Origin: an uncultured Clostridia bacterium
GTDB taxonomy: Bacteria > Bacillota > Clostridia > Christensenellales > Borkfalkiaceae
DNA: 35,805 bases
Direction: 5' to 3'
Assembly: GCA_904501815.1 (NCBI GenBank)
Contig: CAJGCN010000002.1
Location: forward strand, 1-35,805
Of this stretch, positions 16,144 through 25,056 are shown in pieces. Position 1 is the first letter of the stretch. The number at the start of each line of letters is the position of its first letter. The notes beneath the pieces are model-generated. The model worked only from the letters and a program-made list of their open reading frames with translations. It did no database searches and was not told where the DNA came from. Position numbers and translations under genes: made by a program.

Positions 16144-18774
16144 TTATTCTTCTGTTTCTTCGGCAGGAAGTTCGTCTTGGATTTCTTGCGTTTCTACGAC
16201 TTCGTCGGTTTCGTCAATTTCTACTTCTACCCCTTCGGCAAGTTCTTCAGGGGATAAGTCCGCCGCCGTTTCTTCGGGGGCTTGCGTTTCCGCTTCGTCG
16301 TCCCGTTCGGTCACGTCTACCGTTGCAACTAAGCTGTCTTTGACGTTCATGACTCTCACACCGCGCGTGCTTCTGCCGATACGGCTAATCGAATCTGCGT
16401 GCATACGGATAATCGTTCCGCCCGTCGTGATAATCATAATATCGTTTTCGTCGGTGACGAATTTCATATTCACGAGATAACCCGTCTTTTCGTTGAACAC
16501 ACCCGCTTTGATACCCTTACCGCCACGCGATTGCAAACGGTAATCGTCAACCGACGAACGCTTGCCGTAGCCGTTCGACGTGAGCGTGAACAAGTCTTGC
16601 GTTTTGTCGATAATCAGCATATCTACGAGTACGTCGTTTTCCGCAAGGTTGATAGCGCGAACGCCTTGCGTGCCTCTGCCCGTCGGACGAACGTCCTTTT
16701 CCGAGAAACGGATACATTTCCCTTCACGGCTTGCAACGATAATTTCGTCTTCCCCGCACGCAAACTGCACCGACATTAATCGGTCGTCTTCCAAAAGCTT
16801 AATCGCGATTTTACCGTTTCTGGGAATACGCGTAAACTCTTGCGTAGCCGTCTTTTTGATAAGCCCGCGTTCGGTCGCCATTACGAGATAGCCAACCCCG
16901 TCCGCTTTTACGGGAAGTACCGTTTCAATCTTTTCGCCCTGATCGAGCTGGACGATATTCACCACCGCTCTACCGCGCGCCGTGCGGTTCGCTTCGGGGA
17001 TTTCGTAGCCTTTAATCGAGTATACCTTACCTTTCGACGAGAAGAGCAAAATCGGGTCGTGCGTGCAAGCTACGAACATCTTTTCCACAAAGTCTTCGTC
17101 TTTGGGTCTGTGCGCGGTAATCCCCCTGCCGCCCCTGCCTTGCGCCTTGTATTCGGCAACGGGCAAGCGCTTGATATACCCCGAATGGGTAATGGAAATC
17201 ACAACGTCTTCTCTTTCGATTAAGTCTTCGTCTTCAATCGAGCCGTAGTCAAGGGAAATTTCCGTTTTACGGGGGGAAGGATACCGAGATTTAATATCCG
17301 CTAAGTCGCCACGAATAATCGCCATTACGCGGTATTCGTTTGCTAAAATATCTTTCAAATCGGCAATCGTCGCTTGGAGCTGCGTGAGTTCGTCTTTGAG
17401 TTTTTCCACTTCGAGCGAAGTCAAACGCTGTAAGCGCATTTCCAAAATTGCGGTCGCTTGTTTTTCGTCGAGTTCGAACGCCGTCGTCAACCCTTCGATT
17501 GCCGCGAATTTATCAGCGGAAGCTTTGATGATACGAATCACTTCGTCTACGTTCGCAAGCGCAAGCACGAGCCCTGCAATAATATGCGCGCGTTCTTCCG
17601 TTTTATTGAGTTCGAAGCGGGTTCTTCTCGTGATAACTTCCTTTTGGTGTTCGAGATAGTAATACAATATATCCCGAAGATTAAGCGTTCTCGGCTCCGT
17701 ACCGTTTTCCACGAGCGCAAGCAGGATAATCCCGTCGGAGATTTGCAGTTTCGTCTTTTTATACAGCGTATTCAAAACGACTTGCGCGTTCGCATCTTTC
17801 TTGACTTCGATTACGATACGCATACCGTCTCTATCCGATTCGTCGCGAATATCCGAAATGCCTTCCAAGCGTTTATCGCGTACCATGTCCGCAATCGTTT
17901 TGATGAGCATGGCTTTATTGACCTGATAAGGAATTTCCGTCACAATAATACGAGAACGGATATTATTTCCCGAACCGTACTCTTCGATTTCGCATTTCGA
18001 ACGAATGACGAGATTGCCTTGACCGGTGCGGTACGCGTTGCGAATACCGCTTCTGCCCATTAAGATACCCCCCGTAGGGAAGTCGGGCGCGGGGATATAC
18101 TCCATCAGCTCGTCCACCGTGATATCGGGGTTGTCAATCATAGCGATCGTACCGTCAATAATTTCCGCAAGGTTATGCGGGGGAATATTCGTCGCCATAC
18201 CAACGGCAATCCCGTCCGAACCGTTGACGAGTAAGTTCGGGTATCTTGCGGGCAACACGACGGGTTCTTCTTCGCTGCCGTCGAAGTTCGGGATAAAGTC
18301 TACCGTTTCTTTATCCAAATCTTTGAGCATTTCCGCTGCGAGCTTGGTGAGCCTTGCTTCGGTATAACGCATTGCCGCCGCGCTGTCGCCGTCCACAGAA
18401 CCGAAGTTCCCGTGTCCGTCTACGAGCGGGAAACTAATAGTAAACTCTTGCGCCAAACGCACGAGCGCGTCGTATACCGAGCTATCGCCGTGCGGGTGGT
18501 ATTTACCCATACAGTCCCCGACGATACGGGCGCATTTTCTAAACGCCTTATCGTTATAAAGCCCCATTTCGTGCATAGAGAAGAGAATTCTTCTGTGTAC
18601 GGGTTTCAACCCGTCGCGCACGTCGGGAATAGCTCTGGACTTGTTTACTGCCATTGCGTAGGCAATGAACGAGCGTTTGAGTTCGTCGTCCACTTCCACG
18701 TCGAGCATTTTGGTCATTGAGAGCGTTTTTCTAAACTCTTCGGTTAATTCCGGGCTGGTGTCTTTTTTAGCCAT
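16144..18774 (-). CDS. gyrA: DNA gyrase subunit A
   Basis: 876 residues. This is the DNA breakage-reunion subunit of gyrase (A2B2), which introduces negative supercoils. The catalytic tyrosine is Tyr137 in AAMRYTEARL. The quinolone-resistance region reads HPHGDSSVYDAL, with Ser98 and Asp102 at the positions of E. coli Ser83 and Asp87, the residues associated with susceptibility. A GyrA box (QSRGGKG) in the C-terminal beta-pinwheel identifies it as GyrA rather than ParC. The protein ends in an acidic Glu/Asp-rich tail of about 50 residues. TTAGGAGAAAACGAA precedes the ATG. gyrB lies upstream in the same direction, but a 287-nt gap with a repeat copy separates them. Confidence 0.98.
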   Translation of the reverse strand: MAKKDTSPELTEEFRKTLSMTKMLDVEVDDELKRSFIAYAMAVNKSRAIPDVRDGLKPVHRRILFSMHEMGLYNDKAFRKCARIVGDCMGKYHPHGDSSVYDALVRLAQEFTISFPLVDGHGNFGSVDGDSAAAMRYTEARLTKLAAEMLKDLDKETVDFIPNFDGSEEEPVVLPARYPNLLVNGSDGIAVGMATNIPPHNLAEIIDGTIAMIDNPDITVDELMEYIPAPDFPTGGILMGRSGIRNAYRTGQGNLVIRSKCEIEEYGSGNNIRSRIIVTEIPYQVNKAMLIKTIADMVRDKRLEGISDIRDESDRDGMRIVIEVKKDANAQVVLNTLYKKTKLQISDGIILLALVENGTEPRTLNLRDILYYYLEHQKEVITRRTRFELNKTEERAHIIAGLVLALANVDEVIRIIKASADKFAAIEGLTTAFELDEKQATAILEMRLQRLTSLEVEKLKDELTQLQATIADLKDILANEYRVMAIIRGDLADIKSRYPSPRKTEISLDYGSIEDEDLIEREDVVISITHSGYIKRLPVAEYKAQGRGGRGITAHRPKDEDFVEKMFVACTHDPILLFSSKGKVYSIKGYEIPEANRTARGRAVVNIVQLDQGEKIETVLPVKADGVGYLVMATERGLIKKTATQEFTRIPRNGKIAIKLLEDDRLMSVQFACGEDEIIVASREGKCIRFSEKDVRPTGRGTQGVRAINLAENDVLVDMLIIDKTQDLFTLTSNGYGKRSSVDDYRLQSRGGKGIKAGVFNEKTGYLVNMKFVTDENDIMIITTGGTIIRMHADSISRIGRSTRGVRVMNVKDSLVATVDVTERDDEAETQAPEETAADLSPEELAEGVEVEIDETDEVVETQEIQDELPAEETEE

Positions 18775-18810
18775 TTCGTTTTCTCCTAATGATTCTCTAA
18801 AAGTTAAGTG

Positions 18811-19061
18811 TTTTGCTTTCCGTTAGATTGCCGCGCTCCACTTCGTTTCGCTCGCAATGACTGTTATCCTGTCATTGTGAAGGAGTGTAAGCGACTGCGA
18901 CAATCTATTTCGCCCAAAGGGCGATTGTGCAATCAAAGATTGCAAAATAACGCAACCTAAGGTTGCTTACTTAAGTCCGATATCGCGGGGCGTTGCCCCT
19001 GCCCCCCACCAAAAACTGAGTTTTTGGATTTCCCGTTTTGTCCCTTGTCCCTTAGCAAGGG
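18811..19061 (-). repeat. Interspersed palindromic repeat, copy R4, between gyrB and gyrA
   Basis: Begins TTGCTTTCCGTTAGATTGCC like R3 and runs through CTTCGTTTCGCTCGCAATGAC, GTCATTGTGAAGGAGTG, CGCCCAAAGGGCG, GGGGCGTTGCCCC and the palindrome CCAAAAACTGAGTTTTTGG to GTCCCTTAGCAAGGG. In the palindrome one G-C pair of R2 is an A-T pair here on both arms, so the stem is conserved. It occupies almost the whole gyrB-gyrA intergenic region. Confidence 0.85.
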
Positions 19062-21044
19062 TTATACGTCAAGGTCGGTGACGAGTGATGCGTTTTCTTC
19101 GATAAACTTTCTTCTAAGTTCGGGGTTTTCGCCCATGAGCATCGTGAACATTTGATCCGCTTCCGCCGCGTCTTTCATCGTCACGCGGATAAGCGTACGC
19201 GTAGCAGGGTTCATCGTCGTGTCCCAAAGCTGTTCCTTACTCATTTCCCCAAGACCTTTGTAGCGTTGGTATTCTACCTTGCCGGGCGCGTTTTTATCGT
19301 ATTCAATCTTTTCTTCTTCCGAATATAAATAATCGTCGTGCCCTTTATAGCTCGCTTTGTAAAGCGGGGGTTTCGCCGCGTAGACGTGTCCGTGTTCGAT
19401 AAGCGGACGCATATAACGGAATAAGAACGTATACAGCAATATGCGGATATGCGCGCCGTCTACGTCTGCGTCGGTCATGGAAATAATACGGTCGTAGCGG
19501 AGTTTGCTTTCGTCGAAATCGTCTAAAATCCCACAGCCGAACGCCGTAATCATAGACTTAATTTCTTCGTTTTCCAAAACGCGGTTAAGCCGTACCTTTT
19601 CTACGTTTAAAATCTTACCGCGCAAAGGCAAAATCGCTTGGAATCTTCTATCCCGTCCTTGCTTTGCCGTTCCGCCTGCCGAGTCCCCTTCTACGATATA
19701 AATTTCGCAAAGCTCGCTACGTCTATCTGAACAGTCCGCAAGCTTTCCGGGCAAGGTGCTCGATTCTAAAATTCCCTTTCTTCTCGTCAGTTCTCTCGCG
19801 CTTCTCGCCGCATCACGAGCCTTTTGCGCCGTGATACAACGCAACACGAGTTCTTTCGCTACCGACGGGTTTTCTTCCAAGAACGTACTCATATGCTCGC
19901 TCACGCATTTATTCACAAACGTTCTAATCGTGCTGTTATTCAGCTTGTCCTTCGTTTGCGATTCGAATTGCGCGTTGATAAGCTTGACGGATACGACGGC
20001 GGTGATGCCTTCGCGCACGTCTTCGCCCGTGAGCTTTTCGCTGTCCTTTAAAATGTTCAACTTTCTGCCCGCTTCGTTGATGACTTTCGTAAGCGCCATT
20101 TTCAAGCCTTCTACGTGCGTTCCCCCATCAATCGTGTTGACATTGTTGGCATAACTGTAAATGACTTCGTTATAGCTGTCGTTATACTGAATTGCCACTT
20201 CGCAAACGGTTTCTTCTTCCTTTTCTTCGAAATATACGGGGTTGGGGAACAACAGCTCGTCGCGGTTCTTATTCAGCTCTTCCACGAACGAACGGATACC
20301 CCCTTCGTAGCAGAACGAATCCTTCTTTTCCTGACCTGCGCGCGTATCTTCCAGCGAAATACGCAAACCTTTATTCAAATACGCAAGCTCGCGAAGTCTG
20401 CCTTTTAACGTGTCGTAATTAAACACCGTCGTTTCGAAAATTTCCGCGTCGGGCATAAACGTCACTTTCGTGCCCGTATCGTTAGAAACGCCCGTTTCCT
20501 GCACCGAGCGTTGGGGTACGCCACGATTATACGTCTGCTTATAAATCTTGCCGTTTTGGTGAACTTCCGCATCCAACCATTCGGAAAGCGCGTTGACGGC
20601 TTTTACGCCTACGCCGTGCAAACCGCTCGAAACTTTATAACCCGAATCCCCGCCGAACTTACCGCCAGCGTTGACTTTCGTGAAAACGACTTCCAGCGTA
20701 GAAATCCCTTCTTTGGGGTGAATACCCGTCGGAATTCCCCGACCGTTGTCTTGCACCGTACAGCTCCCGTCGCCGTTTAAGATGACTTCGATATGCGTAC
20801 AATAGCCCGCAAGCGCTTCGTCGATAGAGTTATCCACAACCTCGTGCACGAGATGGTGAAGACCCTTTGCGTCGGTGGAAGAGATATACATACCCGGTCT
20901 TTTACGGATATGTTCCAGCCCGTCTAAAACTTGGATTTGTTCCGCGCCGTATTCCCCTTCTACTTTTTCTCTCTCGATTACGGGTTCGCTCGTTTGTTCT
21001 TGCGCTAAATCCGTATCTTTGATAACGTCCGTGTTTTCCGTCAT
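19062..21044 (-). CDS. gyrB: DNA gyrase subunit B
   Basis: 660 residues. This is the ATPase subunit of gyrase. The GHKL ATP site has EVVDNSIDEALAG, DNGRGIP and SGLHGVGVKAVNALSEWL. The TOPRIM domain has EIYIVEGDSAGGTAKQGRDR and DADVDGAHIR, and the C-terminus has the YKGLGEM signature. About 30 extra residues precede the family start (GAEQIQVLDGLEHIRKRPGMYI), but the chosen ATG has CGAGGAG 9 nt upstream. A 9-bp hairpin sits in the leader just upstream of the ribosome binding site, and an extended -10 promoter lies before that. The R4 repeat begins right after the stop codon. Confidence 0.98.
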   Translation of the reverse strand: MTENTDVIKDTDLAQEQTSEPVIEREKVEGEYGAEQIQVLDGLEHIRKRPGMYISSTDAKGLHHLVHEVVDNSIDEALAGYCTHIEVILNGDGSCTVQDNGRGIPTGIHPKEGISTLEVVFTKVNAGGKFGGDSGYKVSSGLHGVGVKAVNALSEWLDAEVHQNGKIYKQTYNRGVPQRSVQETGVSNDTGTKVTFMPDAEIFETTVFNYDTLKGRLRELAYLNKGLRISLEDTRAGQEKKDSFCYEGGIRSFVEELNKNRDELLFPNPVYFEEKEEETVCEVAIQYNDSYNEVIYSYANNVNTIDGGTHVEGLKMALTKVINEAGRKLNILKDSEKLTGEDVREGITAVVSVKLINAQFESQTKDKLNNSTIRTFVNKCVSEHMSTFLEENPSVAKELVLRCITAQKARDAARSARELTRRKGILESSTLPGKLADCSDRRSELCEIYIVEGDSAGGTAKQGRDRRFQAILPLRGKILNVEKVRLNRVLENEEIKSMITAFGCGILDDFDESKLRYDRIISMTDADVDGAHIRILLYTFLFRYMRPLIEHGHVYAAKPPLYKASYKGHDDYLYSEEEKIEYDKNAPGKVEYQRYKGLGEMSKEQLWDTTMNPATRTLIRVTMKDAAEADQMFTMLMGENPELRRKFIEENASLVTDLDV

Positions 21045-21065
21045 TTTTCTCGACTCCTCGTATCG

Positions 21066-21086
21066 CTATCCCTTTATAAGGGATAG
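21066..21086 (-). promoter_or_regulatory. Hairpin in the gyrB 5' leader
   Basis: CTATCCCTT (21066-21074) and AAGGGATAG (21078-21086) are perfectly complementary around a 3-nt loop. The hairpin ends 7 nt before the CTCCT complement of the ribosome binding site (21054-21058), so it could affect initiation or leader stability. There is no T run, so it is not a terminator. Confidence 0.5.
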
Positions 21087-21105
21087 GCGTTATTTTTACT
21101 CTTTG

Positions 21106-21134
21106 ATTATAGCATATTTATTTAAAAAAGTACA
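21106..21134 (-). promoter_or_regulatory. gyrB promoter (extended -10)
   Basis: On the minus strand TGCTATAAT (an extended -10 with TATAAT at 21111-21106) and a weak TGTACT -35 17 nt upstream (21134-21129). A weak -35 combined with an extended -10 fits a supercoiling-sensitive promoter, which is inference. Confidence 0.65.
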
Positions 21135-21250
21135 GCGTTTGAACGCACTTTTTAAAAATCTTTTCCCGCTTAAAAGAAAATCAAGCCGTTTTCGCCCTAA
21201 AATCCCCTTTGTTTTTTATTTTATCACTTTCCCCGTATTCTTTATCGACG

Positions 21251-21280
21251 AGAAAAAACGGAGCGAATTTCGCCCCGTTT
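21251..21280 (-). terminator. Terminator of the flippase-yabN-dusB operon
   Basis: Read leftwards, AAACGGGGCG, loop AAATT, CGCTCCGTTTTTT: about 10 bp including one G-T wobble, with a T run, 15 nt after the dusB stop codon. Confidence 0.8.
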
Positions 21281-21295
21281 CCGCCATTAAATTTT

Positions 21296-22234
21296 TTATT
21301 TCCAAAGTTCTCGGGCAAGCGACAACACTTCGTCTGGCGTTTTGGCTTGAAAAAGCCGTTCTTTAAACGCCGCCGCGCCACGCTCGCCTTTGCAGTAAAA
21401 AGCCGCCATTTTTCGCATAAACACCGTCGTAAACCGTTCGTCGAATAAAGCGCGGGTATCTAAAAGTTGCCGTTCAAAGGCTTCGAGTTTGGAAACGCGG
21501 TCGTTTCCCGTCAAATCGCAAAAAATCATAGGGTCGTAGAGCGCGGCTCTTGCGACCATTACCCCGTCCGCCCCCGTTTTTTCAAGCAGTTCTTCCGCTT
21601 GGGAAAGGGAAAAGACTCCGCCGTTCGCCACGACGGGAATTTTTACCGCGTTTTTTGCTTTTTCTATCTCGTCGAACGCCACGTCGCCCGAATACATTTT
21701 ATCTCTCGTTCTGCCGTGAATCGTAAGTAAACTCGCCCCTGCCCCTTCCATTCGCTTGGCAAACTCTGCCGTGATAAGTTTTTTATCGCTTACGCCCGTG
21801 CGAAATTTTACCGTGATAATCTTTCCGCTTTTCACGCACTCCGAAACGATTTTTTCGGCAAGCGGGAGATTTTCCAGTAGCGCGCTCCCTTCCCCGTTTT
21901 TATAAATTTTCGGGACGGGACAACCCATATTGATATCGACAATCGGAAAGGGTTCGAGCGCGGTATGCTCGCACGCTAAACGCATAATATCCGGCTCGCT
22001 TCCAAAAATTTGCGCCGCGCAAACCCCTTCGTCTTGCGCCGTATAGAGCAGTTCTTTCGTGTTTTCGCTACCGTATTTCAGCCCTTTTGCGCTGACCATT
22101 TCCGTAAAACACAGCCCTGCGCCGAAAGACGCGCAAAGCTTACGCATAGGATAGTTGGTATATCCTGCAAGAGGGGCTAAAAATACGTTGTTTCGCGTGG
22201 AAACCGAACCGATTTTTAAAGGGGTAAGGCGCAT
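21296..22234 (-). CDS. dusB: tRNA-dihydrouridine synthase
   Basis: 312 residues. An FMN-dependent enzyme that reduces uridines in the tRNA D-loop. The N-terminal strand FLAPLAGYTNYPMR holds the flavin-binding signature, and catalytic Cys105 sits in the DINMGCPVPK motif. KFRTGVS, LTIHGRTRDKMYSG and PVVANGGVFS are further TIM-barrel signatures, and the C-terminal helical domain completes the length. The start codon lies one base after the yabN stop (TGATATG), so translation is probably coupled. A terminator follows. The exact Dus class (B-like) is by overall resemblance. Confidence 0.93.
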   Translation of the reverse strand: MRLTPLKIGSVSTRNNVFLAPLAGYTNYPMRKLCASFGAGLCFTEMVSAKGLKYGSENTKELLYTAQDEGVCAAQIFGSEPDIMRLACEHTALEPFPIVDINMGCPVPKIYKNGEGSALLENLPLAEKIVSECVKSGKIITVKFRTGVSDKKLITAEFAKRMEGAGASLLTIHGRTRDKMYSGDVAFDEIEKAKNAVKIPVVANGGVFSLSQAEELLEKTGADGVMVARAALYDPMIFCDLTGNDRVSKLEAFERQLLDTRALFDERFTTVFMRKMAAFYCKGERGAAAFKERLFQAKTPDEVLSLARELWK

Positions 22235-22235
22235 A

Positions 22236-23672
22236 TCAATTCTCCTTTTTTAAAAGCGATTTCGCCGTAAGATAATATCCGTCCCATTCTTTTTCCGTCA
22301 ATTTTAGCACGTTTTTGCCGTCGGCAAGCGCAAGCGCTTCCGCTTTGGTGAACCGACGGGCAAACTTGTCCGTACTTTCTTTTAAAGCAAGTTCTGCATC
22401 TACCCCTGCAAGTCTGCCAACGTTAATCGCGGAAAACAACAAATCCCCGAATTCTTCGCTGATCTTAGCCTTATCCCCACTTTCTTTGGCTTGTAAAAAC
22501 TCTTGAAGTTCTTCGCGCAAACGAGCAACCGCATCTTCTACGCAAGAAAAATCCAGCCCCGCTTTCGCCGCGCGTTTGCCTACCTTTTGCGCCCTGAGCG
22601 CGGCAGGAAAGGCTTTGGGAACGTCGTTCACAGAATCCGCGAAAGTGTTTTGGTGTTTTTCTTTCATTTTATTCTTTTCCCAAACGCCGAGCGCGCTGGC
22701 TTCATCCGTCGCTTTATCGTTTCCGAAAATATGCGTATGGCGGAAAATCAACTTCCCGCAAAGCTCGCTTAATACGTCGGTGGCGTTAAATTCCCCCCGT
22801 TCTTCTTGCATTACCGCGTGGAACGCCGCCTGCAAAATCACGTCCCCCGTTTCTTCCAAAATCTTGCTCGGGTCGTCTAAATCGATTGCGTCGAGTAGCT
22901 CGTAGGCTTCTTCCACCGCGTTCATTTTGATACTTTGCGGAGTCTGCACCTTATCCCAAGCGCAACCGTCGGGCTGTCTGAGCCGAACGATAATCGAAAG
23001 CAAATCTTCAAAGCAAAACCGTTTCTTTTCCGTCAGCGGAATTTCTTCTATCGCTATCGCCGTTAAGTATCCGTAGTCTTTTTGTCTGTCCAACTCGTAT
23101 AAAGGGATTTTTTTCACGCGGTCAAAATGCAAAAATCTGCTTTCCGTTTCGTCCCCGAACAGGTCGGACAACAAAAGCTTGACGTCGCTCGCGAGCGTTT
23201 TCCCGTCAAGGTCGTATACCAAAATAGGCAAGCGCAAGGAGCGTTTCTTTTCTTCTAATTCATACGCGGAAACCGCCGTAAACGAACAGCCCGAAAATCC
23301 CGCCTTTTCGGCAAAATAGGAAATTTTCGACACCCCGTCTACCACCGTCAGCCCTTTCTTTAACCGTTTTTTCAAAATCTTGACGGAGTTATCTTCCACC
23401 GCCGAGCCGTCCACGCAATACACCGCCCCGTCCCCCGCGTTTATCACCGCTTTGGCTAAGTTCACGTTGAGCGTTTGAAAGCTGCGGCTTTTTTCGTAAA
23501 CGTAATCAAGAGCAACCGCCTGCACTCCTAACTCTTCTAAATTTTTATAAGAACGGGTGTTCGCCGTGCGAACGAGTACGGGTTTTCCCGCGTTTACCGC
23601 GTTTATAATCGCTTCACGCCCCTTTCTCGTCAAATCCCCTTCTTCCACGCCGAGTCCGACTACCGTGATCAT
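22236..23672 (-). CDS. yabN: YabN-like fusion: tetrapyrrole methylase-like domain plus MazG nucleotide pyrophosphohydrolase
   Basis: 478 residues. The N-terminal half (1-about 210) has the SAM-dependent tetrapyrrole methylase-like start MITVVGLGVEEGDLTRKG. The C-terminal half (about 225-475) contains two MazG units: the first with EEAYELLDAIDLDD and EETGDVILQAAFHA, which carry the metal-binding Glu/Asp residues, and the second with REELQEFLQ and SEEFGDLLFSAINVGRLAG. MazG hydrolyses (d)NTPs to monophosphates and is viewed as house-cleaning. The same fusion follows the flippase gene yabM in B. subtilis. The ATG overlaps the flippase gene by 59 nt, with an AGGAG site inside that gene. Confidence 0.92.
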   Translation of the reverse strand: MITVVGLGVEEGDLTRKGREAIINAVNAGKPVLVRTANTRSYKNLEELGVQAVALDYVYEKSRSFQTLNVNLAKAVINAGDGAVYCVDGSAVEDNSVKILKKRLKKGLTVVDGVSKISYFAEKAGFSGCSFTAVSAYELEEKKRSLRLPILVYDLDGKTLASDVKLLLSDLFGDETESRFLHFDRVKKIPLYELDRQKDYGYLTAIAIEEIPLTEKKRFCFEDLLSIIVRLRQPDGCAWDKVQTPQSIKMNAVEEAYELLDAIDLDDPSKILEETGDVILQAAFHAVMQEERGEFNATDVLSELCGKLIFRHTHIFGNDKATDEASALGVWEKNKMKEKHQNTFADSVNDVPKAFPAALRAQKVGKRAAKAGLDFSCVEDAVARLREELQEFLQAKESGDKAKISEEFGDLLFSAINVGRLAGVDAELALKESTDKFARRFTKAEALALADGKNVLKLTEKEWDGYYLTAKSLLKKEN

Positions 23673-25002
23673 CTTCGCTTTCTCCTTTTTTCTTTTTGGT
23701 TATAAGGAGATTATACAACAAATCCAACGCAAAAGCAAGCAAATAACTCACGTTTGTCGCAATCGCCGCACCGAAAATATTCAGTTTGGGATTTTTCACG
23801 AGCCAAACGGTCAAAGGGATACGCACGGCAACGGCAATCGTCATAGAAAGCGCGGCGTATTGCGGTTTGCCTTGCGCCGTCAAACAAGCGGAAAGCGTTT
23901 GTAAACCCGATAAAAACACCGCGCTAACCGCAAAGGTTTTTACGAGCTCTACGAGCGTTTGCTTTTCTCCGCCTTTTAAAGAACGGAAAATAATTCCCAC
24001 CGCAGGTTCGGCGAATAAAAATAAGCCGATTGCCGACGGGATTGCAATCATAAGCGTGACGAGCAAAGAAAACATCACCCGCTTACGCCTTGACCCCCCT
24101 TTTGCCTTTGCGCTTCCAACCGCAGGAATACTCGCCGCCGCCACGCCGTAGCAAATGGAAACGGGCAAATTGATAACCGTCACCGCCCCGCCTGCAAACA
24201 GTCCGTAGAGCGCGACGGCTTCCGACGTATATTTTTCCAACAGCCGAACGATTAACACGCTGTCGATTAGCCCCGAAAGGGGGATTAACCCCGAATTAAA
24301 AGCAACGGGAATACTTCTTTTTAAAATGCGTTTTACTCCTACCCTGCTACCGTCTTTTAAATTTTCAAAAGGGGCAGGTACGCGCCGATAGCAAATCCAC
24401 ATAAAGAAAAGCGCAATAAGCTCGGAAATAGACACGGCAAGCAGTAAAAATACGACCGCTTTTAAGGTATTCCCCCGATACAGGTATGCAAACAATAACC
24501 CAAATCCTACTTTTACGACCTGTTCAAGTATTTCAGAAACGGCGGTCGGCGTCATTCGGTTTCTGCCTTGAAACCAGCCCCGAAACACGCTGATTGCCGA
24601 AACGAGCAATACGGACGGCGCAAGCGCGATATACCCGCCCGTCAGCCGTTCCCCCTGCGCTTTGGCAAGCAAAGGCGCAAGCCCCGCCATCAACAGCGTG
24701 CCGAAAAAGCCTATCGTTAAAAAGAGCTTTAACGACGTTTTTAAAAGGGGTTGGTCAGACTCCCCGCGCGAAACCCGTTCTGCGGTAAGCGAGGCGATAG
24801 ACGAAGGAATTCCCGTTGCGGAAACGGTCAAGAGCAAACAATAAAAGGGGTATACCATCTGGTATAGCCCCAAGCCGTAGCCACCGATTAAATTCGTGAG
24901 CGGAATACGGTAGACCGCACCGATAATCTTTGCGAGAAATCCCCCGCCCGCAATAATCGCCGCGCCTTTTAAAAAACTCCCTTTACCCGATTTTTTCTTC
25001 AT
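23614..25002 (-). CDS. MOP-superfamily lipid/polysaccharide flippase (YabM/SpoVB-like)
   Basis: 462 residues with about 14 hydrophobic segments. The opening KGAAIIAGGGFLAKIIGAVYRIPLTNLIG is typical of SpoVB/YabM/YtgP-type flippases, which move lipid-linked glycan or peptidoglycan precursors across the membrane; FRGWFQGRNRMTPTAVSEIL (near 140-160) is a family signature. The next gene is yabN, as in Bacillus. The C-terminal 25 residues are very basic because the reading frame runs into the start of yabN. There is no ribosome binding site: the bases just before the ATG are a T run forming the tail of an A/T-rich hairpin (25005-25032). Confidence 0.9.
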   Translation of the reverse strand: MKKKSGKGSFLKGAAIIAGGGFLAKIIGAVYRIPLTNLIGGYGLGLYQMVYPFYCLLLTVSATGIPSSIASLTAERVSRGESDQPLLKTSLKLFLTIGFFGTLLMAGLAPLLAKAQGERLTGGYIALAPSVLLVSAISVFRGWFQGRNRMTPTAVSEILEQVVKVGFGLLFAYLYRGNTLKAVVFLLLAVSISELIALFFMWICYRRVPAPFENLKDGSRVGVKRILKRSIPVAFNSGLIPLSGLIDSVLIVRLLEKYTSEAVALYGLFAGGAVTVINLPVSICYGVAAASIPAVGSAKAKGGSRRKRVMFSLLVTLMIAIPSAIGLFLFAEPAVGIIFRSLKGGEKQTLVELVKTFAVSAVFLSGLQTLSACLTAQGKPQYAALSMTIAVAVRIPLTVWLVKNPKLNIFGAAIATNVSYLLAFALDLLYNLLITKKKKGESEDDHGSRTRRGRRGFDEKGA

Positions 25003-25004
25003 AA

Positions 25005-25032
25005 AAAAAGTTTGGGCAAAGGGAAACTTTTT
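25005..25032 (-). terminator. A/T-rich hairpin between the LysR gene and the flippase start
   Basis: AAAAAGTTT (25032-25024 read leftwards) and AAACTTTTT (25013-25005) pair over 9 bp around CCCTTTGCCC, then run into TTATG, the flippase start. It looks like the LysR gene terminator, but no promoter for the flippase gene is visible after it. Confidence 0.5.
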
Positions 25033-25056
25033 ATGCGGTAAACGCCTTTCCGCCTT

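Noticed and set aside
16010..16480. A 156-codon + strand open frame starting at the -35 box of the small-RNA promoter
   Set aside because: It begins with TTG inside the promoter, crosses the terminator and then runs antisense through the acidic tail of gyrA, giving a Ser-rich shadow translation.
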